Origin: Micromonospora ureilytica
GTDB taxonomy: Bacteria; Actinomycetota; Actinomycetes; Mycobacteriales; Micromonosporaceae
Direction of reading: 5' to 3'
DNA length: 64,000 bases
NCBI RefSeq assembly: GCF_015751765.1
Contig: NZ_JADOTX010000001.1
Span: 4,588,001-4,652,000 of the forward strand
Shown: positions 1-9,317 of the stretch, piece by piece
Layout of the letters: each line of letters begins with the position of its first letter
Numbering within the stretch: position 1 is the first letter of the stretch
Made by a program: the position numbers and the translations under genes
Notes under the pieces: generated by a model
The model's database searches: none
The model's input: the letters and a program-made list of their open reading frames with translations, nothing else
What the model was told of the DNA's origin: nothing

Positions 1-1175
<1,175 letters not shown>

Positions 1176-1247
1176 GGTGTGCCCTTCGTTGCGGCGCCGG
1201 CGGTGGCGGCCGGGAAGACGTTTCCTCGTCGCCCAGCGTACGTGTCG

Positions 1248-1604
1248 TCAGGGCACCAGCCCTCCGGGGATGACGGAGCTGCGACGGGCCTCCCACTCCA
1301 GGAACCGATCGGTCTCGGCGAGCACGCTGCCGGCCAACCACGTGATCATGACCGCGTCGTCGGCCAGCCCGAAGATCGCTAGCGGGATCTCCGGGAGCAG
1401 GTCGATCGGCGAGACGATGTACGCCGTCGCCGCGGTCATCAGGGCCAGCCGAAGGCCGCCGTCGTACTCCCCCTTGGTCGTGGCTCGAATCATCCGGGGC
1501 AGCGCGGCCAACCGCGTGCCGATCGACGGCCCGTTGCGCGCTCCGGCCGCCAGGGCCCGCGCCAGGGCCGTGAACGCCGCGCTGCGCTTCAGTGTCTTAC
1601 CCAT
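1248..1604 (-). CDS. DUF1232 (YkvA-like) small membrane protein
   Basis: A 118-residue protein. Its core YIVSPIDLLPEIPLAIFGLADDAVM is broken up here as the family signature SPIDLLPE followed by a hydrophobic stretch and a DDA motif, typical of DUF1232. The domain usually forms two membrane-associated helices and its biochemical role is unknown. The N-terminus is basic (MGKTLKRSAAF) and probably cytosolic. The start ATG at 1604 is divergent from the GDSL hydrolase gene at 1755, with 150 bp between them that must hold both promoters. It reads towards cbs but no functional link is evident. Confidence 0.85.
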   Translation of the reverse strand: MGKTLKRSAAFTALARALAAGARNGPSIGTRLAALPRMIRATTKGEYDGGLRLALMTAATAYIVSPIDLLPEIPLAIFGLADDAVMITWLAGSVLAETDRFLEWEARRSSVIPGGLVP

Positions 1605-1754
1605 CGTCGCGCTCCTCTCCGCCGGATCAGCGTGGCGGGTCGGCGCAAGTCGGCCGGCCTCTGGAACCCAGGTACCCCGTCGCGTCGGTTTCCAGGCACC
1701 CGTGTGCCGTCACGACGACAGCGGGGTGTCGGGGCAGCGCGATAATGTCGCGGT

Positions 1755-2807
1755 ATGGGGGTGGCACTTTCCGTCGTACCCGGTAGTGAGCGCTGGCGGC
1801 AGGCCCGGCGGTTCGCCCTGCTGGCTGCCATCGGGACGGGCGCCACGGCGGCGGCCGCGGTGGCGACCGGCGGCGTGCTGGTCGGCCAGGCCCGGCAGGC
1901 TCGACGGACCATCCCGATGGCCGAGGCGCCGCCACCCCGCTGCGACGGCATGTACGGCGCGAAGTTCCCCGGTCCGGCGCTCACCATGGTCGTGCTCGGC
2001 GACTCGTCGGCGGCCGGCTACGGGGTGCACCGCCGCCGGGAGACGCCCGGGGCGTTGCTCGCCACCGGCCTGTCCCGTCGACTGCACCGGCCGGTGCGGC
2101 TGCACCGCTTCGCTGTGGTCGGCGCCATCTCGGCGGCGCTGCGCCACCAGGTGGAGGCGGCGCTGGAGTGCCGACCCGACATCGCGGTGATCCTCATCGG
2201 CGGCAACGACATCACCAACCGCACCCCGCGCGGCCTGGCGGTGCGCTACCTGGTCGAGGCGGTGCACACCCTGCGCGACGCGGGGTGCGAGGTGGTCGTC
2301 GGCACCTGCCCCGACCTGGGCGCGATCCGCCCGATCCAGCCACCTCTGCGCTGGCTGGCGCACCGCTGGAGCCGTCAGCTCGCCGCCGCCCAGACGGTGG
2401 CCGTGGTCGAGGCGGGCGGCTGGACGGTCTCCCTCGGTGACCTGCTCGGCCCCCGGTTCGCGGCCGAGCCCACCCGGATGTTCGCCTGGGACCGGTTCCA
2501 TCCCTCCGCCGAGGGGTACGCGATGGCCGCCGCCGCGCTCCTGCCGACGATGCTCTCCGCCCTCGGCGCGACCCCGGAACGACGGGCCACACCGACGCGC
2601 GGCGACGGCGTACGGTCGCTCCCGGAGGCCGCGCAGGAGGCGGCTCGACACGCCGGCACCGAGGTCAGCGGCGTCCAGGTCCGGGGCCGCGACCGAGGGC
2701 CGGCCGGCCGGTGGGCGCAGCTGCGCCGACGTGCGTTCTTCGGTGTCGGCGCGGTGCCGCAGCACGGGTCCGCCGCGGACACCTCGACAGTGGAGGGACT
2801 GGCATGA
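1755..2807 (+). CDS. SGNH/GDSL-family hydrolase, membrane-anchored (first of a pair)
   Basis: A 350-residue serine esterase/lipase-type protein. A hydrophobic segment at residues ~20-45 suggests a signal anchor with the catalytic domain outside the membrane. Block I is GDSSA with the likely nucleophile Ser84. Block III is GGNDITN and block V is DRFHPSAEGY with the Asp/His pair. After the catalytic domain there is a ~80-residue Arg-rich tail, which its neighbour lacks. Its stop overlaps the start of the second GDSL gene (ATGA at 2804-2807), so the two are translationally coupled. As I recall, a GDSL protein also sits beside the thiolase in mycobacteria (Rv1075c/fadA3). The substrate is unknown; acyl or acetyl esters of lipids or wall polymers are possible. 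Confidence 0.88.
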   Translation: MGVALSVVPGSERWRQARRFALLAAIGTGATAAAAVATGGVLVGQARQARRTIPMAEAPPPRCDGMYGAKFPGPALTMVVLGDSSAAGYGVHRRRETPGALLATGLSRRLHRPVRLHRFAVVGAISAALRHQVEAALECRPDIAVILIGGNDITNRTPRGLAVRYLVEAVHTLRDAGCEVVVGTCPDLGAIRPIQPPLRWLAHRWSRQLAAAQTVAVVEAGGWTVSLGDLLGPRFAAEPTRMFAWDRFHPSAEGYAMAAAALLPTMLSALGATPERRATPTRGDGVRSLPEAAQEAARHAGTEVSGVQVRGRDRGPAGRWAQLRRRAFFGVGAVPQHGSAADTSTVEGLA

Positions 2808-3616
2808 ACGAGCGCAGCGCGCGGAGCGTGACCTCCGGCCTCGCCGGCCGACTGGGCCGGGCGGCGGCGTTGTCGCTGCTCGCCGGCACCGTCGGGGGCG
2901 CCGCCGTCCTCGCCGGTGAGGCGTTCGTCGCCCGGCACCGACGTTACGCGCAACCGGAGCTGGGCCTGGCCCTGCGCGCCACGATCGGTCGGGCGGGCGC
3001 TCCTCCGCTGCGACTGGTGCTGCTGGGCGACTCGTCGGCACTGGGCGTGGGCGTCGACCGCCTGGAGGACACCATCGGCGGGCAGCTGGCCAACCTGCTC
3101 GCCGAGGGCCCGACCGGCCGCCGGGTGCACCTGTCCAGCGTCGGCGTCTCCGGGTCCCGCTCGACGGACCTCGCCACCCAGGTGGCCCGGGCCCTGCTCG
3201 GTGACCGGCCCGACGTGGCGTTGATCCTGATCGGGGCGAACGACGCCACGGGGCTGCGCGGCCCCTCCGACGCGGCTGCCTATCTCGGCGCGGCGGTGCA
3301 CCGGCTGCGCGAGGCGCGCGTCGAGGTGGTGGTGGGCACCTGCCCCGACCTCGGCGCGGTGCGTGCCATCGCGCCTCCGCTGCGCCAGGTGGTCGGCTGG
3401 TCCGGGCGTCGGGTGGCCCGCGCGCAGACCACTGCCGTGCTGGAGGCGGGTGGCTCGGTCGTCGACCTGGCCACCGAGACCGGGCCGGTGTTCCGGGCCG
3501 ACGCGGGGACGCTCTGCCCGGACGGCTTCCACCCCTCCGCCGACGGCTACCGGGTGTGGGCGCACGCGCTGCTGCCCGCCATCGTCGCCGCGGCGGCGGC
3601 CACGACCCGGCGCTAG
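2804..3616 (+). CDS. SGNH/GDSL-family hydrolase (second of a pair)
   Basis: A 270-residue paralogue of the preceding gene. The start ATG 2804 was chosen because it gives a 4-base ATGA overlap with the upstream stop; in-frame sequence further upstream is only overlap with that gene. A hydrophobic segment spans residues ~17-42. Catalytic blocks are GDSSALGVG (nucleophile about Ser77), GANDATG in the oxyanion position (Gly-Ala instead of Gly-Gly) and DGFHPSADGY. The shared phrase EVVVGTCPDLGA in both proteins marks recent duplication. It probably works on the outer face of the membrane. A thiolase gene follows 79 bp downstream on the same strand. Confidence 0.88.
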   Translation: MNERSARSVTSGLAGRLGRAAALSLLAGTVGGAAVLAGEAFVARHRRYAQPELGLALRATIGRAGAPPLRLVLLGDSSALGVGVDRLEDTIGGQLANLLAEGPTGRRVHLSSVGVSGSRSTDLATQVARALLGDRPDVALILIGANDATGLRGPSDAAAYLGAAVHRLREARVEVVVGTCPDLGAVRAIAPPLRQVVGWSGRRVARAQTTAVLEAGGSVVDLATETGPVFRADAGTLCPDGFHPSADGYRVWAHALLPAIVAAAAATTRR

Positions 3617-3695
3617 ATCGCCCCCGGCCACGGGTGACATTTCCCGCCGTGCCGGCTTCTTCCGCGCCATGTTACTGGCGGGTTAACGTTGGCCC

Positions 3696-4958
3696 ATGCC
3701 GATTGAGTCGTCCCGCGACGCCGTCATCGTCGCCACCGCCCGCTCCCCCATCGGCCGGGCGCACAAGGGGTCCCTGCGCGACGTCCGCTCCGACGACCTC
3801 GCCGCGACAATCGTCCAGGCCGCGCTGGACAAGATCCCCGCGCTGGATCCGACCACGATCGACGACCTCTACCTCGGGTGCGGCCTGCCCGGCGGCGAGC
3901 AGGGCTTCAACATGGCCCGGGTGGTGTCCACCCTCCTCGGTCTCGACACTGTCCCCGGCGCCACGCTGACCCGTTACTGCGCCTCGTCGTTGCAGACCAC
4001 CCGGATGGCGATGCACGCGATCCGGGCCGGCGAGGGCGACGTGTTCGTCTCCGCCGGTGTGGAGATGGTCTCCCGCTACGCCCGGGGCAGCTCCGACGGG
4101 CTGCCGCCCGAGGCGCAGGCCCTGGTCGGCGGCGGCTGGGAGAACCCGCGCTTCGGCTCGGCCGACGAGCGCTCGAAGCGCCGCGCGCAGGGCGGCGCCG
4201 AGGTGTGGACCGACCCGCGCGACGCCGGTGAGCTGCCCGACATCTACCTGAGCATGGGGCAGACCGCGGAGAACCTGGCCCAGGTGTACGACGTCACCCG
4301 CGCCGACATGGACGAGTTCGGCGTACGCAGCCAGAACCTCGCCGAGAAGGCCATCGCCGACGGCTTCTGGGCCCGGGAGATCACCCCGGTGACCACGCCG
4401 GACGGCACCGTGGTGAGCACCGACGACGGGCCACGGGCCGGCGTCACACTCGACGCGGTCGCCGGCCTGAAGCCGGTGTTCCGCCCGGACGGCCGGATCA
4501 CCGCCGGCAACTGCTGCCCGCTCAACGACGGCGCAGCAGCCGTGGTGGTGATGAGCGCCCAGCGGGCCGAGGAACTCGGGCTCACCCCGCTGGCCCGGAT
4601 CGTCTCGACAGGTGTGACCGCCCTGTCGCCGGAGATCATGGGTCTCGGGCCGGTCGAGGCGTCCCGGCAGGCGCTGCGCCGAGCCGGCATGACCATCGAC
4701 GACGTCGACCTCGTCGAGATCAACGAGGCGTTCGCCGCGCAGGTCATCCCCTCCTACCGCCAGCTGGGCATCCCGGAGGAGAAGTTGAACGTGATGGGCG
4801 GCGCCATCGCGGTCGGCCACCCGTTCGGCATGACCGGCGCCCGGATCACCGGCACCCTGCTGAACGCACTGCAGTGGCACGACAAGACCATTGGTCTGGA
4901 GACCATGTGCGTGGGCGGTGGCCAGGGCATGGCCATGGTGCTCGAACGGTTGAACTGA
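3696..4958 (+). CDS. Acetyl-CoA C-acyltransferase (thiolase, FadA type)
   Basis: A 420-residue thiolase that performs the last step of fatty-acid beta-oxidation or the reverse Claisen condensation. The acyl-carrying cysteine lies in RYCASSLQT (Cys95). The catalytic His is in GGAIAVGHPFG (about His375) and the second cysteine in MCVGGGQG (about Cys405), so all three catalytic positions are intact. The length is normal. The GDSL hydrolases precede it on the same strand. The gene end lies 2 bp from the end of the convergent hypothetical gene at 4961, leaving no room for a dedicated terminator. The FadA3 subfamily is suggested by context, but chain-length preference cannot be read from sequence. 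Confidence 0.93.
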   Translation: MPIESSRDAVIVATARSPIGRAHKGSLRDVRSDDLAATIVQAALDKIPALDPTTIDDLYLGCGLPGGEQGFNMARVVSTLLGLDTVPGATLTRYCASSLQTTRMAMHAIRAGEGDVFVSAGVEMVSRYARGSSDGLPPEAQALVGGGWENPRFGSADERSKRRAQGGAEVWTDPRDAGELPDIYLSMGQTAENLAQVYDVTRADMDEFGVRSQNLAEKAIADGFWAREITPVTTPDGTVVSTDDGPRAGVTLDAVAGLKPVFRPDGRITAGNCCPLNDGAAAVVVMSAQRAEELGLTPLARIVSTGVTALSPEIMGLGPVEASRQALRRAGMTIDDVDLVEINEAFAAQVIPSYRQLGIPEEKLNVMGGAIAVGHPFGMTGARITGTLLNALQWHDKTIGLETMCVGGGQGMAMVLERLN

Positions 4959-4960
4959 CC

Positions 4961-5281
4961 TCAGAGCGCGCTGCGGGTCGCCGTCACCTCGGCGGCGGCC
5001 CGGGTCAGCGCCTCGGCTCCCGGGTCGGCGGCCAGCAGGTCCGCAGTGACCACCCGCAGCTGATCGGGCAGGGCCAGGTCGTTGTCGAGCCGGGGCACCA
5101 CCCGCCGGGGTGCCGCCTCGGCGTCGGCGGCCAGGTTGGCGATCTCCTGCACCAGGCGGTGCACCAGGTCGGCGCGGGACACGTTGCCGGCGGTCGCGAC
5201 CGCCGCCCACCGCGGCTGCTGCCAGTGCGCGATCTGACGGATCAGCAACTGCACGGCCTTGTCCAACTCCGCTGCGCTCAT
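4961..5281 (-). CDS. Hypothetical protein, 106 aa
   Basis: This short protein (MSAAELDKAVQLLIRQIAHW...) looks mostly helical, with no membrane segment or signal peptide. A conserved-looking patch reads HWQQPRWAA, and the C-terminus is rich in Ala, Glu and Asp. I do not recognise a family. ATG 5281 is preferred over an in-frame GTG further upstream because the protein core begins there. It follows a YccA-like gene on the same strand with 47 bp between and could be co-transcribed with it. Coding is supported by third-position GC bias and an intact frame, but function is unknown. Confidence 0.6.
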   Translation of the reverse strand: MSAAELDKAVQLLIRQIAHWQQPRWAAVATAGNVSRADLVHRLVQEIANLAADAEAAPRRVVPRLDNDLALPDQLRVVTADLLAADPGAEALTRAAAEVTATRSAL

Positions 5282-5328
5282 CGCCGCCAAGTCTACGGCC
5301 GACACCGCGCCCCGCCGGGTCGGGCCGG

Positions 5329-6087
5329 TCAGCGGCGCAGGTAGCTGAGCAGCCTGAGCAGCTGCCAGTAGAGGAAGACCAACCCGGTGAGCAGGCCGAA
5401 CGCACTCAACCACGCGTACCGACGGGCTCGACCGTCGCGCACCGAGCGCTCGACGAGATCGAAGTCGAGGATGAAGCTGAACGCCCCGGCGATGATGGCC
5501 ACCACCGAGAAGGCGTACGGCAGCCAGCCGACCTCCCCGCTGACGCTGTAGACCGCCAGGCCCGGTCGCCCGGTGATCAGGTACGACACCAGATTGACCA
5601 CGCTGAGCACGGCGATGCCGAGCAGGGTGCCGATCACCAGGCGGGCCAGCCGGGGCGTCGCCCGGATCACCCGGGCTCGATAGAGCGCCGCCATGCCGAG
5701 GAAGACGCCGAAGGTGCCGGCCACCGCCTGCACAACGATGCCCGGATAGACCTGCTCGAAGGTGCGGCTCGCCACCCCCAGCAGCAGTCCCTGGAGGATG
5801 GCGTAGCCGACGATCGGCACCGGGTTGGTGATCCCCCGCAACGAGATGACCAGGACCAGCGCGATCGAGGCGAGCGCGCTGCCGGCCAGCGCGGCGCCCA
5901 ACCACACGGCGTCGGGAATCACCGCCCAGGACACCGCCGCCGCCACGCCGGTCACGAGCAGCAACCCGACGGTACGCACCACCACGTCGTCGACTGTCAT
6001 CGGCTCGACGTCACGGGCGCCGAGCACCCGGGCCTCCACCCGGCTCGTCTCGTCCAGCCGGTTGAGCACCGGGTTGTTGCTGCGCAC
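5329..6087 (-). CDS. Bax inhibitor-1/YccA family membrane protein (copy 1)
   Basis: A 252-residue protein with about seven hydrophobic helices, matching the Bax inhibitor-1/YccA (TMBIM) fold whose better-studied members are pH-sensitive calcium-leak channels. GTG 6087 was chosen as the start because GGAGG lies 4 nt upstream and because the paralogue at 6239-7054 begins the same way (V-x-x-x-NPVL-x-RL). A longer reading from GTG 6138 is possible. The short cytosolic N-terminus contains the motif NPVLNRL and the sequence PMTVDDVVVRT before the first helix. The C-terminus LRLLSYLRR matches the paralogue's LRLLSYF. Physiological role is unknown in bacteria of this group. Confidence 0.9.
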   Translation of the reverse strand: MRSNNPVLNRLDETSRVEARVLGARDVEPMTVDDVVVRTVGLLLVTGVAAAVSWAVIPDAVWLGAALAGSALASIALVLVISLRGITNPVPIVGYAILQGLLLGVASRTFEQVYPGIVVQAVAGTFGVFLGMAALYRARVIRATPRLARLVIGTLLGIAVLSVVNLVSYLITGRPGLAVYSVSGEVGWLPYAFSVVAIIAGAFSFILDFDLVERSVRDGRARRYAWLSAFGLLTGLVFLYWQLLRLLSYLRR

Positions 6088-6183
6088 CGCCGCCTCCTTC
6101 GCCCGCGTACCCCCAAAGGGCTTGGTCCTCGCAGTCACTCTGCCCCGGGCGGACCGGCGGCGGCGGGCAAACGGCGCGGACGA

Positions 6184-6217
6184 CGGCGCCCGCCCTCACC
6201 GGAGTGGGGACGGGCGC
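6184..6217 (-). terminator. Inverted repeat after the second YccA gene
   Basis: The arms GGCGCCCG and CGGGCGCC pair perfectly around an 18-nt partly complementary interior. The repeat lies 22 bp past the stop of the 6239-7054 gene and upstream of the 5329-6087 gene, so it should separate transcription of the two paralogues. There is no T-run, which is usual for actinobacterial hairpins. Confidence 0.5.
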
Positions 6218-6238
6218 CGGTCGGCAGTGCGGACGAGG

Positions 6239-7054
6239 TCAGTCGTCGCCCTGGAAGTAGCTCAGCAGGCGCAGGATCTCGATGTAGAGCCAGACCAGGC
6301 TGACCAGGATGCCGAACGCGGCCACCCAGGAGTAGCGCTGCGGCAGGCCCATCCGGACGCCGTCCTCGATCTCCTTGAAGCTGAGCACGAAGCTCAGCGA
6401 GGCGACCACGATGCAGACCAGGCTGAAGCCGATGGCCAGCGGGCTGCCGTCACGCAGACCCGTGTTGACGCCGAACAGCGCCAGCACCAGGTTGATCATC
6501 ATGACCGCGAAGAGGCCGACCATCGCTGCGATCATGCCCTTGACGAACGCCGGGGTAGCCCGGATGACCTTCGCCCGGTAGAGCATCGCCATCAGGAAGA
6601 AGATGCCGAAGCTGGCCACGGCGGCCTGAAGCACGATGCCGTCGTAGCGCGTCTCGAACGCCTTGCTGACCATGCCGACGAAGACACCCTCGACGACCGC
6701 GTACGCGATGACGAGCGCCGGGTTTGCCATCCGGGAGAACGAAATGATCAAGCCGAGGACCAGGCCGACCACCGCCGCGCCGATCCAGGCTGGCCCGACC
6801 AGCGCGTCGGGGACGAGCACCCAGGCTGCCGCGGCGGTGATGCCGAGGATGCCGAGCAGAGTGACGGTCTTGACGACGACGTCGTCGATCGTCATGGGCG
6901 CCACGGTCGGCGGCGCGGCCGGGTAATCGGCCTGGGACGGGTACTGCTGGGGAATGCCGGGCTGTCCGTACGGCCCGGCCGGGGCGTACCCGGCGGAGCG
7001 CTCCCGCTCGGCCGCTTGGCCGAGCCGGGCGAGCACCGGGTTCGAGGTCTTCAC
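6239..7054 (-). CDS. Bax inhibitor-1/YccA family membrane protein (copy 2)
   Basis: A 271-residue paralogue of the adjacent gene. GTG 7054 (VKTSNPVLARLGQAAERE) is supported by a [12 protein letters not shown] ribosome site about 8 nt upstream. The cytosolic N-terminus is longer than in copy 1 and rich in Pro, Gly and Tyr (residues ~15-50), followed by PMTIDDVVVKT and seven hydrophobic helices. The C-terminus ends LRLLSYFQGDD. The gene sits just downstream of the tRNA-Leu(UAA), which is on the same strand. The tandem arrangement of two divergent copies suggests related but not identical roles. Confidence 0.92.
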   Translation of the reverse strand: MKTSNPVLARLGQAAERERSAGYAPAGPYGQPGIPQQYPSQADYPAAPPTVAPMTIDDVVVKTVTLLGILGITAAAAWVLVPDALVGPAWIGAAVVGLVLGLIISFSRMANPALVIAYAVVEGVFVGMVSKAFETRYDGIVLQAAVASFGIFFLMAMLYRAKVIRATPAFVKGMIAAMVGLFAVMMINLVLALFGVNTGLRDGSPLAIGFSLVCIVVASLSFVLSFKEIEDGVRMGLPQRYSWVAAFGILVSLVWLYIEILRLLSYFQGDD

Positions 7055-7160
7055 TGTCTGGCCTCCCTCAGGGGGTCGTTTGCACGTGAACGTGCCCTCC
7101 AAGAGTAGACGGCGCAGCCAAGTCCCGGAGATCACGAGTGAGAATGTGTGCGCGGACCGG

Positions 7161-7241
7161 TGCCCGGGGCGGGGGTCGAACCCGCACGCCTTTCGGCAGC
7201 CGCTTTTAAGGCGGCCGTGTCTGCCTTTCCACCACCCGGGC
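7161..7241 (-). tRNA. bldA: tRNA-Leu (anticodon UAA), bldA-type
   Basis: Read on the minus strand the 7-bp acceptor arms GCCCGGG (7235-7241) and CCCGGGC (7162-7168) pair perfectly with discriminator A at 7161. CCA is not encoded. The anticodon stem GCCGC/GCGGC encloses the loop CTTAAAA, giving anticodon TAA at 7206-7208. A long variable arm (TGCC..GGCG) and the T-loop TTCGACC confirm a class II leucine tRNA. It reads UUA, the rarest leucine codon in such genomes. The equivalent Streptomyces gene bldA gates development and antibiotic production. A TACGGT hexamer on the minus strand at 7280-7285 could be its -10 box. Confidence 0.95.
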
Positions 7242-7342
7242 GAGTGGCACCGGCGCGCCGACACGCCTGGTGCAGTGTCACCGTAGCCGGTCTGCGGCGA
7301 CCCGGCGTACCCCGCCGGCCTGGCCACATTAGGGTCGATGCC

Positions 7343-9202
7343 GTGAGCAGCGCAGCCCCCACGGCCCCCGACGCCGCGCCCGAGCAGGCATTCCGCCTCG
7401 CCGATCGGGTCAACCGCCGACCCCGGGCCACCCGGCTGCTGGCCGCCGTCCGCCGTCACCGGGCGGACCTGCTGGCCGCGCTGATCTTCGCGGTGCTGGC
7501 CGGCTGGCTCACTCACGGGCTGTGGCCCGACCCGGGCGGCCGCATCCTGGCGCTCAACCCGGAGGACCAGACCCTCTACGAGTGGTTCCTGGCGGTGGAC
7601 GCCCGCGCGCTGCTCGGCGACTTCGATCTGCTCACCGACCGGCTCAACGCTCCCGACGGCGTCAACCTGATGGCCAACACCACTGTGATCGCACTCGGTG
7701 TCCTCTTCGCGCCGGTCACCCTGTCGCTGGGCGCGCCGGTCACCTTCGCGCTGCTCGCCGCCGCCAACCTCGCCGGCACCGCCCTCGCCTGGTACCTGCT
7801 GTTCCACCGGACGCTGCACGCCCGCCGGCTGGCCGCCGCGCTCGGCGGCGGGCTGTGCGGATTCGGGCCCGGCATGGTCTCGCAGACCAACAGCCACCTG
7901 CACATGACCGCCCAGTGGCTGGTGCCGGTGATCGTCTGGTTGGTGGTCCGGCTGCTGCGGGCGTCCGACCCGGGGCCCGGGACACCCGACGAGACCGGCC
8001 GTACCCGAACCACCGGGCCGGATCGTCGACGGCAGTTCACCTCCGCGGCGGGGCTGGCCGGCGTGGTCACCGCGCAGGTCTTCATCGGCGAGGAGGTGCT
8101 CTTCCTCGCCGCGATCACCCTGCTGGTGATGGCGATCGGCTACGCCGTGGCGGACCGGGACCTGGCCCGACGGGCGCTCCCCGGCTTCGCCGGCGGGTTG
8201 GCGATCGCCGCCGGGCTCGCCCTGCTGGTGCTCGGCTATCCGCTGTGGTTCCAGTTCGCCGGACCGCAGGGAGTCGCCGACGGAATGTTCACCCCGGCCT
8301 ACTTCTCGGCCGACCTGAGCAGTTGGTGGACGCTCTCCCCGCTGTCGGTGGCCGGCAGCGACGAATCCGCCCGGCTGACCACCGGCCCCGCCGAGTACAA
8401 CACGTTCCTCGGCTGGCCACTGCTGCTGGTCGCCGCGGTCTGCGCCATCTGGGCCGGGCGACGCCGGCTGGTCTTCGCCTGCGTCATGGCGGGTCTGGTG
8501 ATGGGGGCGCTCTCGCTCGGGCCGGAGGTGGTGCTCGGCGGCACCCGCACGGCGATCCCCGGCCCGTACGCCCTGATCGGAGGGCTGCCGGTGGTGGACG
8601 GGGCGTTGCCGATGCGGTTCGCGCTGGCGTTGCTGCCGATCGTCGCGACGCTGCTGGTGCTCGCGGTCGACCGGGCCCTGCGCAGCTCCGGCCGGGCGCG
8701 GCGGCTGGTGCCACTGGCCGTCGGCGTGGCGCTGCTGCCGATCTTCCCGGCCTCCCTGCCGACCGCCGGACGACCGCCCGTGCCGGAATTCGTCACCGGC
8801 GGCCACTGGCGGCAGTGCGTGCCGCCGGGAGGGGTGTTGGTGCCGGTGCCGCTGCCCACCCCGAAGGAGCCCTGGCCGATGCGCTGGGCGACCGCCGCCG
8901 ACGCCGGTTTCCGGCTGCCGGAAGGCTTCTTCATCGGCCCGTACGGGAGGGGCGGCACCGCGGCGATGGGCACCTTCAAGCAACCCACCTCCGCGCTACT
9001 GGCGGATGTCGCCCGGCGTGGCGACCAACCGGCAATCGGCGACGAGCAACGCCGCCAGGCCGCCCGCGACGCGGACTTCTGGGGCGCCTCCTGCGTGGCG
9101 CTCACCGACGACGCCCCCCACGCGGAAAGCCTGCGCACAACCCTGGAACAGCTCTACGGCCCGGCGACCCGAATAGCCGACGCCTGGACCTGGCGGGTCT
9201 AG
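7343..9202 (+). CDS. Large polytopic membrane protein, possible GT-C-type glycosyltransferase
   Basis: A 619-residue protein starting at GTG 7343 (VSSAAPTAP). After a basic ~45-residue cytosolic N-terminus there are roughly ten to twelve hydrophobic helices up to residue ~470, then a soluble ~150-residue C-terminal domain. The first extracytoplasmic loop carries acidic residues (NPEDQTLYEWFLAVDARALLGD), the place where polyprenyl-sugar-using GT-C enzymes keep their catalytic acid. That makes a lipid-linked glycosyltransferase plausible, but no family signature is decisive. The C-terminal domain has three cysteines and the phrase PEGFFIGPYGRGGTAAMG. It is transcribed alone and converges with ndh across a long palindrome. 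Confidence 0.75.
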   Translation: MSSAAPTAPDAAPEQAFRLADRVNRRPRATRLLAAVRRHRADLLAALIFAVLAGWLTHGLWPDPGGRILALNPEDQTLYEWFLAVDARALLGDFDLLTDRLNAPDGVNLMANTTVIALGVLFAPVTLSLGAPVTFALLAAANLAGTALAWYLLFHRTLHARRLAAALGGGLCGFGPGMVSQTNSHLHMTAQWLVPVIVWLVVRLLRASDPGPGTPDETGRTRTTGPDRRRQFTSAAGLAGVVTAQVFIGEEVLFLAAITLLVMAIGYAVADRDLARRALPGFAGGLAIAAGLALLVLGYPLWFQFAGPQGVADGMFTPAYFSADLSSWWTLSPLSVAGSDESARLTTGPAEYNTFLGWPLLLVAAVCAIWAGRRRLVFACVMAGLVMGALSLGPEVVLGGTRTAIPGPYALIGGLPVVDGALPMRFALALLPIVATLLVLAVDRALRSSGRARRLVPLAVGVALLPIFPASLPTAGRPPVPEFVTGGHWRQCVPPGGVLVPVPLPTPKEPWPMRWATAADAGFRLPEGFFIGPYGRGGTAAMGTFKQPTSALLADVARRGDQPAIGDEQRRQAARDADFWGASCVALTDDAPHAESLRTTLEQLYGPATRIADAWTWRV

Positions 9203-9221
9203 CTGACCCCAACCCCAAAAC

Positions 9222-9302
9222 CCCGCCGATCTTGCACTTACTGCTCGGACAAGACGCACCAAAAGGCGCATCACGACGTCCGAAAGTGCAAGATCGACGG
9301 GG
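9222..9302. repeat. 81-bp intergenic hairpin (element A)
   Basis: 18-bp arms around the core GATCTTGCACTT (9228-9239) and AAGTGCAAGATC (9284-9295) pair with one mismatch, and an inner CGGAC/GTCCG pair (9246-9250, 9278-9282) extends the fold. It lies between the convergent ends of the 7343 membrane-protein gene and ndh, where it could act as a two-way terminator. It resembles in size and design the hairpins at 33391 and 62527. Confidence 0.7.
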
Positions 9303-9317
9303 TCAGCGGGTCTGGGG

